Origin: Actinoallomurus sp963823735
GTDB taxonomy: Bacteria; Actinomycetota; Actinomycetes; Streptosporangiales; Streptosporangiaceae
DNA length: 64,000 bases
Direction of reading: 5' to 3'
Assembly (NCBI GenBank): GCA_963823735.1
Contig: CAWGMO010000002.1
Location: 1,984,001 to 2,048,000, forward strand
In this document: positions 33,372 to 41,628 of the stretch, piece after piece
Layout of the letters: the number at the start of each line of letters is the position of its first letter
How positions within the stretch are numbered: the first letter of the stretch is position 1
The notes under the pieces: model-generated
What the model was told of the DNA's origin: nothing
Databases searched by the model: none
The model's input: only the letters and a program-made list of their open reading frames with translations
Program-made: the position numbers and the translations under genes

Positions 33372-33677
33372 TCAGGCGGGCGGCAGCAGCGGCCCGAGCG
33401 GGCCGAGGTCCAGGTTCAGGTCACGGGCGTCGATGTCGAAGCGCTCCTGGAGCTCGGTCATGGCCTCCTCCAGCCGCATGAGCGCGAGGCCGACCCCCTC
33501 GACCTGCTCGTCGGTGAGGTCTCCGGAGTCGACCCGGCGCAGCGCCTGGCGCTCCATGAGCTGACGCACCAGCTCGATGACCGTGAGCACGAGCCGGATG
33601 AGGTCGCGCTGGACCTCCTCGGGGTCGGTCTCCAGCCGGTGCGGCAGCCGCCGTACACCGCGTTCGGGCTCGCTCAC
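33372..33677 (-). CDS. gvpK: Gas vesicle protein GvpK
   Basis: A 101-residue protein with the GvpK pattern (EEVQRDLIRLVLTVIELVRQLMERQALRRVDSGDLTDEQVEGVGLALMRLEEAM). GvpK is an accessory protein in vesicle assembly. It is the last gene of the operon and overlaps gvpS by four bases. Confidence 0.92.
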   Translation of the reverse strand: MSEPERGVRRLPHRLETDPEEVQRDLIRLVLTVIELVRQLMERQALRRVDSGDLTDEQVEGVGLALMRLEEAMTELQERFDIDARDLNLDLGPLGPLLPPA

Positions 33678-33955
33678 GGCTCGATCTCCGCGCGGTACGA
33701 CGGCTCGGACCGCATGACCTGGTAGACCGAGCCCTCCTCCTCGGCGGACAGCACGCGGGTCATCTCCGGTCGGATCGAGGCGATCATGGCGCGCAGCGAG
33801 ATCCGTACGAGGTCGACCTTGGCGATCGAGATCGTGATGTCGCCGGTGATGACGACCCCGCCCGCGAGCAGGCGGTCCAGCAGGTCGACGAGCGCGACCT
33901 GCTGGCCGCGCGACGGCGTCTCGGGCGGCGGAGGCACGGCGCTCAGCCGGTCCAT
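33674..33955 (-). CDS. gvpS: GvpA/J-family gas vesicle protein (GvpS position)
   Basis: A 93-residue protein with the GvpA-like core LVDLLDRLLAGGVVITGDITISIAKVDLVRISLRAMIAS. By sequence and by position between gvpL and gvpK it corresponds to Streptomyces GvpS, a minor structural or nucleating homologue of GvpA. It overlaps gvpL by 13 bases. Confidence 0.85.
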   Translation of the reverse strand: MDRLSAVPPPPETPSRGQQVALVDLLDRLLAGGVVITGDITISIAKVDLVRISLRAMIASIRPEMTRVLSAEEEGSVYQVMRSEPSYRAEIEP

Positions 33956-34722
33956 GCTTCCTCCTCGGTGGCGAAGGAGTACGGCGCCCAGGGCCCGGTG
34001 AGCTGGAGCGTGACCTCGGGACGCTCGGCGTCCAGAGCCGCGACGGTCTCGCGGAACCGCTCCGCGCACGCGTCGTCGACGAGGTACGCCGCGTTGATGA
34101 TCATCCAGCCCTCGTGCCCGGACAGCTGCGGGTTCTGCGGCGGGTGCAGGCGCGCGGCCTCGGCGAGGGCGCGCAGCTCGGCGTCGACGCGGTCCGCGAA
34201 CTCCATGACCTGGGCGCGCGACGCCTGCTCGGTCCGCTGCTGGGTGCGGCGGCGCATGAGGTAGGACGTGCCGGGCTTCCCGGCGTCCTCGCCGGCGGCG
34301 GGCTCGTCCGGGTCGGGCCGTCCAAGGGTGGCGTAGCCCTTCACGCCCCACTCGGTACGCCCGGTGACGCGGTCGAGGGCGCCGGTGAACTCCTCGGCGC
34401 GCTCGCGCAGGACCTCGCGGACGCGGTCCTCGTTCCGGTAGACGGTGGCCAGGCCGAGCGGCACCGTCGCGGCGAACGCCGCGGCGGCGTCGACCACGCC
34501 GTGGTGGGCGCGGGCCGCCGACTCCAGCCAGCGCAGATCCTCCAGGTTGCGGCGCAGGGCGTCCTCCCCGAAGTCGGCGAGGCTCACGGTGCTGGCCAGC
34601 GCCGTCAGCCCGCCTTCGGTCACCTCGCGTACCGGGGCGGCGCCGACCCCGCGCAGCTCCCGCGTCGCGTCCTCGGGGAGACCGCGGCTGATGCCGTACA
34701 CGTAGATCCCGGTGTCAGTCAC
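33943..34722 (-). CDS. gvpL: Gas vesicle protein GvpL/GvpF family
   Basis: A 259-residue product starting MTDTGIYVYGISRGLPED and ending with LTGPWAPYSFATEEEAW, both GvpF/L hallmarks. Such proteins bind GvpA and help assembly. It is the second GvpF/L paralogue of the operon and overlaps gvpJ by eight bases. Confidence 0.92.
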   Translation of the reverse strand: MTDTGIYVYGISRGLPEDATRELRGVGAAPVREVTEGGLTALASTVSLADFGEDALRRNLEDLRWLESAARAHHGVVDAAAAFAATVPLGLATVYRNEDRVREVLRERAEEFTGALDRVTGRTEWGVKGYATLGRPDPDEPAAGEDAGKPGTSYLMRRRTQQRTEQASRAQVMEFADRVDAELRALAEAARLHPPQNPQLSGHEGWMIINAAYLVDDACAERFRETVAALDAERPEVTLQLTGPWAPYSFATEEEAWTG

Positions 34723-35119
34723 GCTCCTCCTCCTCGGTCACCGGCCGGGGCGCCGGGCGGCGCCTGCGGCGTTCGACGCGCGGCTGTTCCCGCTCCTCGT
34801 CCGCCGCTTCCAGGGCGGCGACCCGCTCGCGCAGCCTGCGGTTCTCCCCGGCCAGCTCGCCGCCGGAGGACAGGGTCGGGTCGTGCTCCCACCAGTCGAT
34901 GCCCATCTCCTTGGCGCGGTCGACGGAGGCGATGACCAGCCGCAGCTTGATCGTGAGCAGCTCGATGTCCAGCAGGTTGATCTGGATGTCGCCGGCGATG
35001 ACGATGCCCTTGTCGAGCACGCGCTCCAGGATGTCGGCGAGGTTCGCCGACTCCGTACGCCGCGGCGTCACGGAGGCCTGCCCGTAGCCGGGTGTACGTC
35101 TGCTCGCCATGGGTTCCAT
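34715..35119 (-). CDS. gvpJ: GvpA/J-family gas vesicle protein (GvpJ position)
   Basis: A 134-residue protein with core LADILERVLDKGIVIAGDIQINLLDIELLTIKLRLVIASVDRAKEMGIDWWE, and a charged coiled C-terminus (RRLRERVAALEAADEEREQ) ending in Arg/Glu. WW after the core is typical for GvpJ. The start with aggagggg 9-10 bases upstream is preferred over the in-frame ATG at 35110. Confidence 0.9.
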   Translation of the reverse strand: MEPMASRRTPGYGQASVTPRRTESANLADILERVLDKGIVIAGDIQINLLDIELLTIKLRLVIASVDRAKEMGIDWWEHDPTLSSGGELAGENRRLRERVAALEAADEEREQPRVERRRRRPAPRPVTEEEERD

Positions 35120-35123
35120 CTCG

Positions 35124-35552
35124 TCACCCCTCCTGAACCTGGCAGCGCGCGTAGCGCCGGATCCGCCGGTACGAGAGCAGTTCGCCGTTCGCGTCGAGCT
35201 CGGCGCGGTAGACGGCGAGGATGTCGGTGGAGTCGGGGATGCGGCGGGTCTCCACGACCTGCACGTCGACCTGCCATCCGCCGTCCTCGGTGCGTTCGAG
35301 CGCGGTCACCTCCTCCGGGTCCTTGGCGGTCATCTCGTTGATGTAGTGACGGCCCAGCCGCGCGGCCCGCATCGCGGCGATCGGAGCCCGGCGCGTACGC
35401 TCGCCGTCGCGGGACGGGCGTCCGGCGGAGTCCCGGCGGCGCGCGCCGGAGCGCCGGACGTCACGGTCGTCGTCACGGTCGTCGTCGTCGCAGGGACGCT
35501 CGTAGGCCCGGTCCCGTGGACCCGGCTCCGAACCCCCGCGCCGTGTGGTCAC
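35124..35552 (-). CDS. gvpO: Gas vesicle protein GvpO
   Basis: A 142-residue product: a charged, probably disordered N-terminus (DDDDRDDDRDVRRSG) and a conserved C-terminal domain (GWQVDVQVVETRRIPDSTDILAVYRAELDANGELLSYRRIRRYAR), which is GvpO. It overlaps gvpG by four bases. In Streptomyces gvpO comes first; here it is fourth. Confidence 0.9.
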   Translation of the reverse strand: MTTRRGGSEPGPRDRAYERPCDDDDRDDDRDVRRSGARRRDSAGRPSRDGERTRRAPIAAMRAARLGRHYINEMTAKDPEEVTALERTEDGGWQVDVQVVETRRIPDSTDILAVYRAELDANGELLSYRRIRRYARCQVQEG

Positions 35553-35794
35553 TCCGGCGGCTCTCCTTGGTGCTCGGTCATCAACCGGGAGAGCAGCTCG
35601 TCCTCCAGCTCGGCGGCCTCCTCGTCGGACAGCTCACCCTGGTCGTGCGCTTCCTGGACCTCGGCCAGCTGCCTGCGGATCACCGCCGGGTCGTACAGCT
35701 GCTGTTCGGCCTGGTCGCGGATCACCTCCGCGATCCACACCACACCCCTGACCGGTGCGAGCGGCAGAGTGAGCAGTCCGGTGAAAATCCCCAT
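35549..35794 (-). CDS. gvpG: Gas vesicle protein GvpG
   Basis: An 81-residue protein: MGIFTGLLTLPLAPVRGVVWIAEVI amphipathic/hydrophobic N-terminus, then a helical acidic tail (EEAAELEDELLSRL), matching GvpG. Gap to gvpF is one base. Confidence 0.92.
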   Translation of the reverse strand: MGIFTGLLTLPLAPVRGVVWIAEVIRDQAEQQLYDPAVIRRQLAEVQEAHDQGELSDEEAAELEDELLSRLMTEHQGEPPE

Positions 35795-35795
35795 G

Positions 35796-36581
35796 TCACA
35801 TCTCCTCCGGCGGCGGCGGGACGAAGTCGTACGGCGCCAGCGGCCCGCTCATCCGCAGCCGGACGCGGCCCGCCCAGCGGTAGCCCAGCTCGTCCACCGC
35901 CTGCTCGAAGTACGGCTGGTCCTCGGTGGCGACGAGGAACGCGGCGTCCACGGCCGTCTCCTCGCCGATCGGCGGGCGCGGGGCCACCTCGACGGCGTAC
36001 CTCGCGAGCGACTGCACCAGATCGTCGGTGTCGGCCTCGCGCTTGGCGTCCAGGGCGTGGACGATCAGCTCGCCCAGGCGTACGCGGTCGTAGTAACCCG
36101 CGTCGTCGGGGATGCCGCGCAGGCTCTCCCTCAGCTGGAGCACCTCCGGCTCCTCCGAGAGCACCTCGCGGAGCACCGTCTCCTGCACGTACGTGCCCGA
36201 GACGCTGAACTCGGCGCGGCCCCGCAGGTCGGCCAGGACTTTGGTGAACCAGTCGTAGTACGGCTCCAGCATCTCCGCGACGACGGCCTCGGGCGTGGTC
36301 ACGACCGCGCCGAACCGCAGCGGCAGGATCGTCGCCTTCTCGGCCAGCGACGCGACGACGCGCTCGTGGCAGAGCAGATCCTCGCGTGACCCGAGCGCGC
36401 CCATCGGCGGCAGCTCGCTGACCACCCCGGCGAGGTCACGGTGGCGGATCATCGACACCCGGCCTCCGCCCGTGCCGATCATCCGGTCGGGCAGGCAGGT
36501 GCCGGCCGAGAGGATCCCGTAGACATAGCAGACCGGAGACTCGGCGACCTTCGTCTGTCCTTCGGCGTACGACTGCGTCAC
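35796..36581 (-). CDS. gvpF: Gas vesicle protein GvpF
   Basis: A 261-residue product starting at GTG with CYVYGILSAGTCLP, and containing ATILPLRFGAVVTTPEAV and the terminal MSGPLAPYDFV, typical for GvpF. GvpF is an assembly factor that binds the GvpA shell subunit. It overlaps the gvpA stop (GTGA). Confidence 0.92.
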   Translation of the reverse strand: MTQSYAEGQTKVAESPVCYVYGILSAGTCLPDRMIGTGGGRVSMIRHRDLAGVVSELPPMGALGSREDLLCHERVVASLAEKATILPLRFGAVVTTPEAVVAEMLEPYYDWFTKVLADLRGRAEFSVSGTYVQETVLREVLSEEPEVLQLRESLRGIPDDAGYYDRVRLGELIVHALDAKREADTDDLVQSLARYAVEVAPRPPIGEETAVDAAFLVATEDQPYFEQAVDELGYRWAGRVRLRMSGPLAPYDFVPPPPEEM

Positions 36582-37021
36582 GGCTCACGCTCCCCCCGCG
36601 TACGGCGGACCGGCCTCTCCCGGCGCCTCCGCGGCATTTCCTCGTAGTACTCGTCGTCGTGCTCGGGAGCGGCGATGGCGCGTCCGGCGGAGCCTTCGAC
36701 GCGCCTGCGGCGTCGGCTCTCCGGCAGGTCGTCGGCGCCTGTCTCGTTCTTGTCGCTCTTGTCGCTGTTGTCGCCCAGGAGGGACGAGGAACCGCGCTCG
36801 GAGAGGTCCAGGCGGTTGGTCGCCTCCGCGAAGCGCAGGTAGGTGTCCACACTCGCCACGACGATCCGGGCGTCGATCGTGATCAGCTCGATCCCGACCA
36901 GCGAGATCCGGACGTACGCGTCGATGACCAGGCCCTTGTCGAGGATGAGCTCGACGACCTCGGCCAGCCCGCCCCCGGGCGAACGCTGGACCGGGGAGCC
37001 GTTCGGCGCCGGCCCCGTCAT
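36578..37021 (-). CDS. gvpA: Gas vesicle structural protein GvpA
   Basis: A 147-residue product with the shell-forming core LAEVVELILDKGLVIDAYVRISLVGIELITIDARIVVASVDTYLRFAEATNRLDL. A roughly 70-residue charged tail (SRRRRRVEGSAGRAI, RRRRERPVRRTRGE) follows, longer than in classical floaters but usual in actinomycetes. ATG 37021 has no clear RBS; GTG 37054 is an in-frame alternative. It is the first gene of the operon. Confidence 0.9.
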   Translation of the reverse strand: MTGPAPNGSPVQRSPGGGLAEVVELILDKGLVIDAYVRISLVGIELITIDARIVVASVDTYLRFAEATNRLDLSERGSSSLLGDNSDKSDKNETGADDLPESRRRRRVEGSAGRAIAAPEHDDEYYEEMPRRRRERPVRRTRGEREP

Positions 37022-37174
37022 CGGGTGCGTGCCTGGTGTGTGCGCTTCATGCACTACCCCCCGTGCGACCTGTGATCGACAGGCGCCCGGTGGCAGTGTG
37101 GACAGGTTGGTTCGAGGGCCCGGCCGCAGGTCGCGGCGACTTATCCTTCTCGACTCTACCTGCACAAATGCAAA

Positions 37175-37200
37175 ATTATCCCCCTGAATGTCCGGATAAT
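37175..37200 (-). promoter_or_regulatory. Inverted repeat upstream of gvpA
   Basis: ATTATCC, 12 bases, GGATAAT: perfect 7-bp arms in an unusually AT-rich patch between the recQ stop (37206) and gvpA. On the minus strand it is followed by TTTTG, so it may be a weak recQ terminator, or an operator/promoter site of the gas vesicle operon. Confidence 0.4.
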
Positions 37201-37205
37201 CAGAG

Positions 37206-39296
37206 TCAGGAGGTTATGGCGAGAGTGAGCGGCAGAACGCCCGGAGCACCGGCCTCGCGGAGCAGTTTCGCCGCGACCGTGATCGTCCATCCGGTGTCGA
37301 TCCGGTCGTCGACGAGCAGGACCGGCCCCGGCGCGGAAGCGGCGGCCTCGGGCACCGTCAGGGAGTTCCACAGCGCACGGACCCGCTGGGCGCTGTTGTG
37401 GCGGCGCGGCCCCGGCCCCTCCCCGAGGTAGCCGACCTCGCCGAGGTAGGGCAGCCGGCCGATGCCGGCGATGCGCCGCGCCAGGTCGCCGATCATCGCG
37501 GGCCGGCTCGCGGACGCCATCGAGACCACCCCGGCGGGGCGTTCGGACCAGTCCCACGCGGACAGGACCGTGACGACGGCGGCGAAGACCTCGTCCGGCA
37601 CCGGGCGGTCCGGGGCGCCGTCCGCGAAGATCTCGCGCAGGCGGTTACCCCAGCCGATGTCGGTCATCCGGCCGAGCGCACGGCCCGGCTCGGCCTGGAG
37701 GGTCGCCGGGATGCGGCCGGAGATGCCCTCGGCCTTCATCCCGGTGGGCCACATACGGCGCGGCGTCACGTCGACGCCCGGCCTGCGCAGGCGGTCGCGC
37801 GCCTGGGAGGCGCTCGCGTCGGACACCGCGCTGGAACGGTGCTCACCGGTGCAGTTGTCGCAGCGCCCGCAGCGCACCGCCTCGGGATCGTCGAGCTGGC
37901 GGCGGAGGAACTCCATGCGGCACTCGCCCGTGTCGAGATAGTCGAGCATCGCGCCCTGCTCGCGCGACCGCTCGCCGGCGACCCGTTCGTACCGCTCGCG
38001 GTCGTAGGACCACGGCTCGCCGGTCGAGGTCCAGCCGCCCTTGACGCGGCGTACGGCCCCGTCGACGTCGAGGACCTTCAGCATCATCTCCAGGCGGCTG
38101 CGGCCCAGGTCGACCCGCGTCTCCAGGGCCGCGGTGGACAGCGTGCCCTCCTCCTCCAGGACCCGCAGCGCGAGGCGTACGACCGGCTCGGGCGGGAAGG
38201 CGAGGCTGGCGAAGTAGGCCCAGATGTCGCGGTCCTCCGTGCCCGGCAGGAGGATCACCTCGGCCCGCTCGACGCCACGGCCGGCGCGGCCGATCTGCTG
38301 GTAGTAGGCGACCGGCGACTGCGGAGCGCCCACGTGGACGATGAACCCCAGGTCGGGCTTGTCGAACCCCATGCCCAGCGCGCTGGTCGCGACCAGGGCC
38401 TTCACCTTGTTGTCGAGGAGGTCGCGCTCCGCCTGGAGGCGCTCGGCCTGCTCGGTCTGCCCGGTGTAGGCGGCGACGTCGTACCCGCGGTCGCGCAGGA
38501 ACGAGGCGATCTCGTGGGCGGCGGCGACGGTCAGGGTGTAGATGATGCCGGAGCCGGGCAGCTCGGCGAGCTGCTCGGCGAGCCAGGCGAGCCGCTGCTC
38601 GGCCGCCGGCAGGCGTACGACGGAAAGGCGCAGGCTCTCGCGCTCCAGCGGGCCGCGCAGCACCAGCGTGTCGCCGTCCTGGCCGCCCGCGAGCTGGTCG
38701 GCGACGTCACGCGTGACGCGGGCGTTCGCGGTGGCGGTGGTGGCCAGCACCGGGATGCCCGGCGGCAGCTCGGTGAACAGGGTGCGCAGCCGCCGGTAGT
38801 CGGGCCGGAAGTCGTGGCCCCAGTCGGAGATGCAGTGCGCCTCGTCGACGACGACCAGGCCCGCCCCGGCCGCGAGCTTGGGCAGCACCTGGTCGCGGAA
38901 CTCGGGGTTGTTGAGCCGCTCGGGGCTGACGAGGAGGACGTCGACGGCGCCGTCCTGCACGTCGGTGTAGACGTGCTCCCAGTCGTCGGTGTTCGCGGAG
39001 TTGATCGTGGCGGCGTGGATGCCGGCCCGCTCGGCGGCGGCGATCTGGTTGCGCATCAGGGCGAGCAGCGGGCTGACGATGACGGTCGGCCCGGCGCCTC
39101 GCTGCCGCAGCAGCGCCGTCGCGACGAAGTAGACGGCCGACTTGCCCCAGCCGGTGCGCTGCACGACGAGGGCGCGCCGGTGCCCCTCGACCAGCGCCTC
39201 GATCGCGACCCACTGGTCGTCGCGCAGCCGCGCGTGGTCTCCCGCGAGTGATCGCAGGCATGCCTCGGCGCGGTCCCGGAGTGTCTCGTTGGCCAT
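37206..39296 (-). CDS. RecQ-type ATP-dependent DNA helicase with C-terminal phosphoribosyltransferase-like domain
   Basis: A 696-residue protein. Helicase motifs: I VQRTGWGKSAVYF (variant GWGKS Walker A), II VVVDEAHCISDWGHDFRPDY, III LATTATAN, VI QQIGRAGRGVERA. A zinc site follows (CRMEFLRRQL...CGRCDNCTG). No HRDC domain; instead residues 540-696 include GPVLLVDDRIDTGWTITVAAKLLREAGA, the PRPP-loop motif of type I phosphoribosyltransferases. Such a fusion suggests a helicase with a nucleotide-sensing or ComF-like domain, in DNA repair or uptake. It lies upstream of gvpA in the same direction. Confidence 0.85.
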   Translation of the reverse strand: MANETLRDRAEACLRSLAGDHARLRDDQWVAIEALVEGHRRALVVQRTGWGKSAVYFVATALLRQRGAGPTVIVSPLLALMRNQIAAAERAGIHAATINSANTDDWEHVYTDVQDGAVDVLLVSPERLNNPEFRDQVLPKLAAGAGLVVVDEAHCISDWGHDFRPDYRRLRTLFTELPPGIPVLATTATANARVTRDVADQLAGGQDGDTLVLRGPLERESLRLSVVRLPAAEQRLAWLAEQLAELPGSGIIYTLTVAAAHEIASFLRDRGYDVAAYTGQTEQAERLQAERDLLDNKVKALVATSALGMGFDKPDLGFIVHVGAPQSPVAYYQQIGRAGRGVERAEVILLPGTEDRDIWAYFASLAFPPEPVVRLALRVLEEEGTLSTAALETRVDLGRSRLEMMLKVLDVDGAVRRVKGGWTSTGEPWSYDRERYERVAGERSREQGAMLDYLDTGECRMEFLRRQLDDPEAVRCGRCDNCTGEHRSSAVSDASASQARDRLRRPGVDVTPRRMWPTGMKAEGISGRIPATLQAEPGRALGRMTDIGWGNRLREIFADGAPDRPVPDEVFAAVVTVLSAWDWSERPAGVVSMASASRPAMIGDLARRIAGIGRLPYLGEVGYLGEGPGPRRHNSAQRVRALWNSLTVPEAAASAPGPVLLVDDRIDTGWTITVAAKLLREAGAPGVLPLTLAITS

Positions 39297-39328
39297 GCGG
39301 TCCTTGGTATCAGGCTCCAGGGACCGGC

Positions 39329-39658
39329 TCAGCCCGTCTGGACGAGTTCCTCGGTGAGGACGGCGTCGAGCAGGCCCGGGAATCGGGCGTCGAGATCGTC
39401 GCGGCGGAGGGTGAGCATGCGGCGCGCACCCTGCACGCGGGAGTAGGTGATCCCGGCCTCGCGCAGGATGCGCAGGTGGTGGGACATCGTCGACTTGCTG
39501 ACCTCAAGGCCCGCGTCGTGCTGGATCCGCCCGCAGGCCGACTCACCGACTCGGGCCAGCGTCTGCACGGTCGCCAGGCGGGCCGGATCGGCCAGCGCCG
39601 CCAGGACCTTCGGCAGGCTCAGCTCCTCGACCGGGGGATGGAAAACCTCTTCGCTCAC
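39329..39658 (-). CDS. ArsR family transcriptional regulator
   Basis: A 109-residue winged-helix protein: LPKVLAALADPARLATVQTLA, EVSKSTMSHHLRILREAGITYSRVQGARRMLTLR. No cysteine metal site, so it is probably not metal sensing. The GTG at 39658 fits a leaderless mRNA: TATGCT (39665-39670) ends six bases before it. It is divergent from an MFS transporter which it likely represses. Confidence 0.85.
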   Translation of the reverse strand: MSEEVFHPPVEELSLPKVLAALADPARLATVQTLARVGESACGRIQHDAGLEVSKSTMSHHLRILREAGITYSRVQGARRMLTLRRDDLDARFPGLLDAVLTEELVQTG

Positions 39659-39686
39659 GAGATGAGCATAGTTCAGACTTGCGTTA

Positions 39687-39743
39687 TGTTCGACCACTGT
39701 CGTACTGTTCGACGAACTTCGAACCTATCGATGTTTGTCGAAC
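39687..39743. promoter_or_regulatory. Cluster of TTCGAC/GTCGAA sites between arsR and MFS genes
   Basis: TGTTCGAC at 39687-39694, GTTCG-A-CGAAC palindrome at 39707-39717, TTCGAAC at 39718-39724 and GTCGAAC at 39737-39743 lie in the 97-base divergent spacer. The repeated half-site is a strong candidate operator for the ArsR protein. Confidence 0.6.
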
Positions 39744-39755
39744 TACTGGAGCGAC

Positions 39756-41216
39756 GTGTCTCACCCCATCTCGACCACTGATCCACGCAGGTGGATGATG
39801 CTGCCGGTGATCCTGTCGGCCACCTTCATGGCGCTGTTCGACTTCTTCGTCGTCAACGTCGCGGCCCCGTCCCTCTCCCACGACCTTCACGCCGGACCGG
39901 CCGCGCTGGAGCTGGTCGTCGGCGGATACGCCTTCACGTACGCCGCCGGCATGGTGACCGGCGGGCGGCTCGGCGACCTGTTCGGCTACCGGCGGCTGTT
40001 CCTGATCGGCATGGCCGCCTTCTCGGCCGCGTCCCTGCTGTGCGGGCTCGCCCAGACGCCCGGCCAGCTCGTCGCGGCGCGCCTCCTGCAAGGGCTGACG
40101 GGCGCCGCCATGGTCCCGCAGGTGCTGGCCCTGATCACCTCGACGTTCCCGGCGCCGGAGCGCCCGCGCGCGATGTCGTGGTTCGGCGTCACGATGGGCG
40201 TCGGCGCCGTCGCCGGCCAGGTGCTGGGCGGCCTGCTGCTCAGCGCCGACGTGCTCGGCCTCGGATGGCGGGCCATCTTCCTGATCAACGTCCCGGTGGG
40301 CCTGGTCGCGCTGGTCTTCGCGGCGCGGCTGCTGCCCGCCAACCGCTCGGTGCGCCGCCCGCGGCTGGACCCCCTCGGCGCCGTCGGCGTCTCGGTGTCC
40401 CTCGCCCTCGCGCTGGTGCCGCTGATCCTCGGCCGCGAGGAGGGCTGGCCCGCATGGACCTGGGCGTCCCTCGCCGCCGCCCTGCCGGCGATGCTCCTCA
40501 CGCTGGCCTGGGAACGCCGCCTCACCCGGCACGGCAGGGACCCGCTGCTCGACCTGACGCTGTTCCGCGACCGCTCCTTCTCCGCCGGCCTGCCGATCAA
40601 CGCCGCGTTCATGGGCTACTTCAGCAGCTTCATGTTCGTGATGACGCTGCTGCTACAGGGCGGCATGGGCCTGTCCGCGATGGACGCCGGCCTGACGTTC
40701 GCGCCGCTCGGCATCCTGTTCGCGCTGACCTCGGTACTCGGCCGCCCGCTCGTCGCACGGTACGGAGTCCGCGTCATCACCGCCGGCGGCGTGATCGCGG
40801 GACTCGGCCTGCTCAGCCTGGCCGTGGAACTACAGACGCTCGGCGGCGGCATCACGGCGAGCTGGCTGTTCCTCCCGACCGCCCTGATCGGCCTCGGCAA
40901 CGGCCTGGCCCTGCCGGCCCTGGTCGGCTCGGTCCTGACCGGCGTACGCCCCACCCACGCGGGCGCGGCGGCGGGAGTGCTCACGACGACCCAGCAGTTC
41001 GCCGGCGCGACCGGCGTCGCGGTACTCGGCGCGGTCTTCTTCGGAATCCTCGGCCCGAACCCGTCCTCCGCGGACTACGCCGCCGCGACGGAGTCGGTGA
41101 CGTTCCTGGCCCTGGCGCTGGTCCTGACGGCCGCGGCCCTGACGGCCCTGCTGCCTCGCGTACGGCGCGTGGCGGCTCCGGTCGCGGAGCCGGAGATCCT
41201 CGTCGAAGCGGCCTGA
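39756..41216 (+). CDS. MFS drug exporter, DHA2 (14-TM) family
   Basis: A 486-residue protein with about 14 TM segments. PVILSATFMALFDFFVVNVAAPSL is the DHA2 motif in TM1, GGRLGDLFGYRRLFLIG is motif A, and GWRAIFLINVPVGLVALV follows TM6. It should export drugs or natural products with protons. The GTG start follows tggagcgac. It is divergent from an ArsR regulator. Confidence 0.88.
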   Translation: MSHPISTTDPRRWMMLPVILSATFMALFDFFVVNVAAPSLSHDLHAGPAALELVVGGYAFTYAAGMVTGGRLGDLFGYRRLFLIGMAAFSAASLLCGLAQTPGQLVAARLLQGLTGAAMVPQVLALITSTFPAPERPRAMSWFGVTMGVGAVAGQVLGGLLLSADVLGLGWRAIFLINVPVGLVALVFAARLLPANRSVRRPRLDPLGAVGVSVSLALALVPLILGREEGWPAWTWASLAAALPAMLLTLAWERRLTRHGRDPLLDLTLFRDRSFSAGLPINAAFMGYFSSFMFVMTLLLQGGMGLSAMDAGLTFAPLGILFALTSVLGRPLVARYGVRVITAGGVIAGLGLLSLAVELQTLGGGITASWLFLPTALIGLGNGLALPALVGSVLTGVRPTHAGAAAGVLTTTQQFAGATGVAVLGAVFFGILGPNPSSADYAAATESVTFLALALVLTAAALTALLPRVRRVAAPVAEPEILVEAA

Positions 41217-41256
41217 CACCACGGGGCGGCCGCTCGCGGCCGGCCGCCTCGTACGG

Positions 41257-41628
41257 TCAGACCAGTACCAGCTCGGCGTGCACGCCTCGGGCGTCGAGCA
41301 GGTACCCGATGTCCTTGATGTCCGATGTGACCACGTAGTCACCATGCCGGACCATCAGCGCGACATGGCCGTCGACGACATCGGCCGTCCCGCTCTCGCG
41401 GAGCAGCTCGCCCACGCGGCGGTCCACCTCCGAACCGAACGGGTGAACGTCGACGCCCTTCAGCGCCAGCGCGAGACGCGCCTGCTCAGCCCCATCGCGC
41501 CAGACCTGGGCGACGACGGCGCACGACGTCCGCATACGGCCACCGAGCTGATACAGACGGCGGTTGATCTCGCGATCTCCCCTGTCGAGCGCCACGAGCG
41601 CACCCGCGTCGAGAACAATGCCCATCAC
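41257..41628 (-). CDS. PIN domain ribonuclease toxin (VapC-like)
   Basis: A 123-residue PIN protein: GIVLDAGALVALDRGD with the first acidic residue, and late TADVVDGHVALMVRHGDYVVTSDIKD with the other Asp residues. VapC toxins cut tRNA, rRNA or mRNA. It overlaps the antitoxin gene by four bases (GTGA). The ATG at 41625 is an alternative start. Confidence 0.85.
   Translation of the reverse strand: MMGIVLDAGALVALDRGDREINRRLYQLGGRMRTSCAVVAQVWRDGAEQARLALALKGVDVHPFGSEVDRRVGELLRESGTADVVDGHVALMVRHGDYVVTSDIKDIGYLLDARGVHAELVLV

Noticed and set aside
33372..37187. Gas vesicle genes as recent horizontal island
   Set aside because: Codon and base use look like the neighbours, and no integrase or flanking repeat is present.
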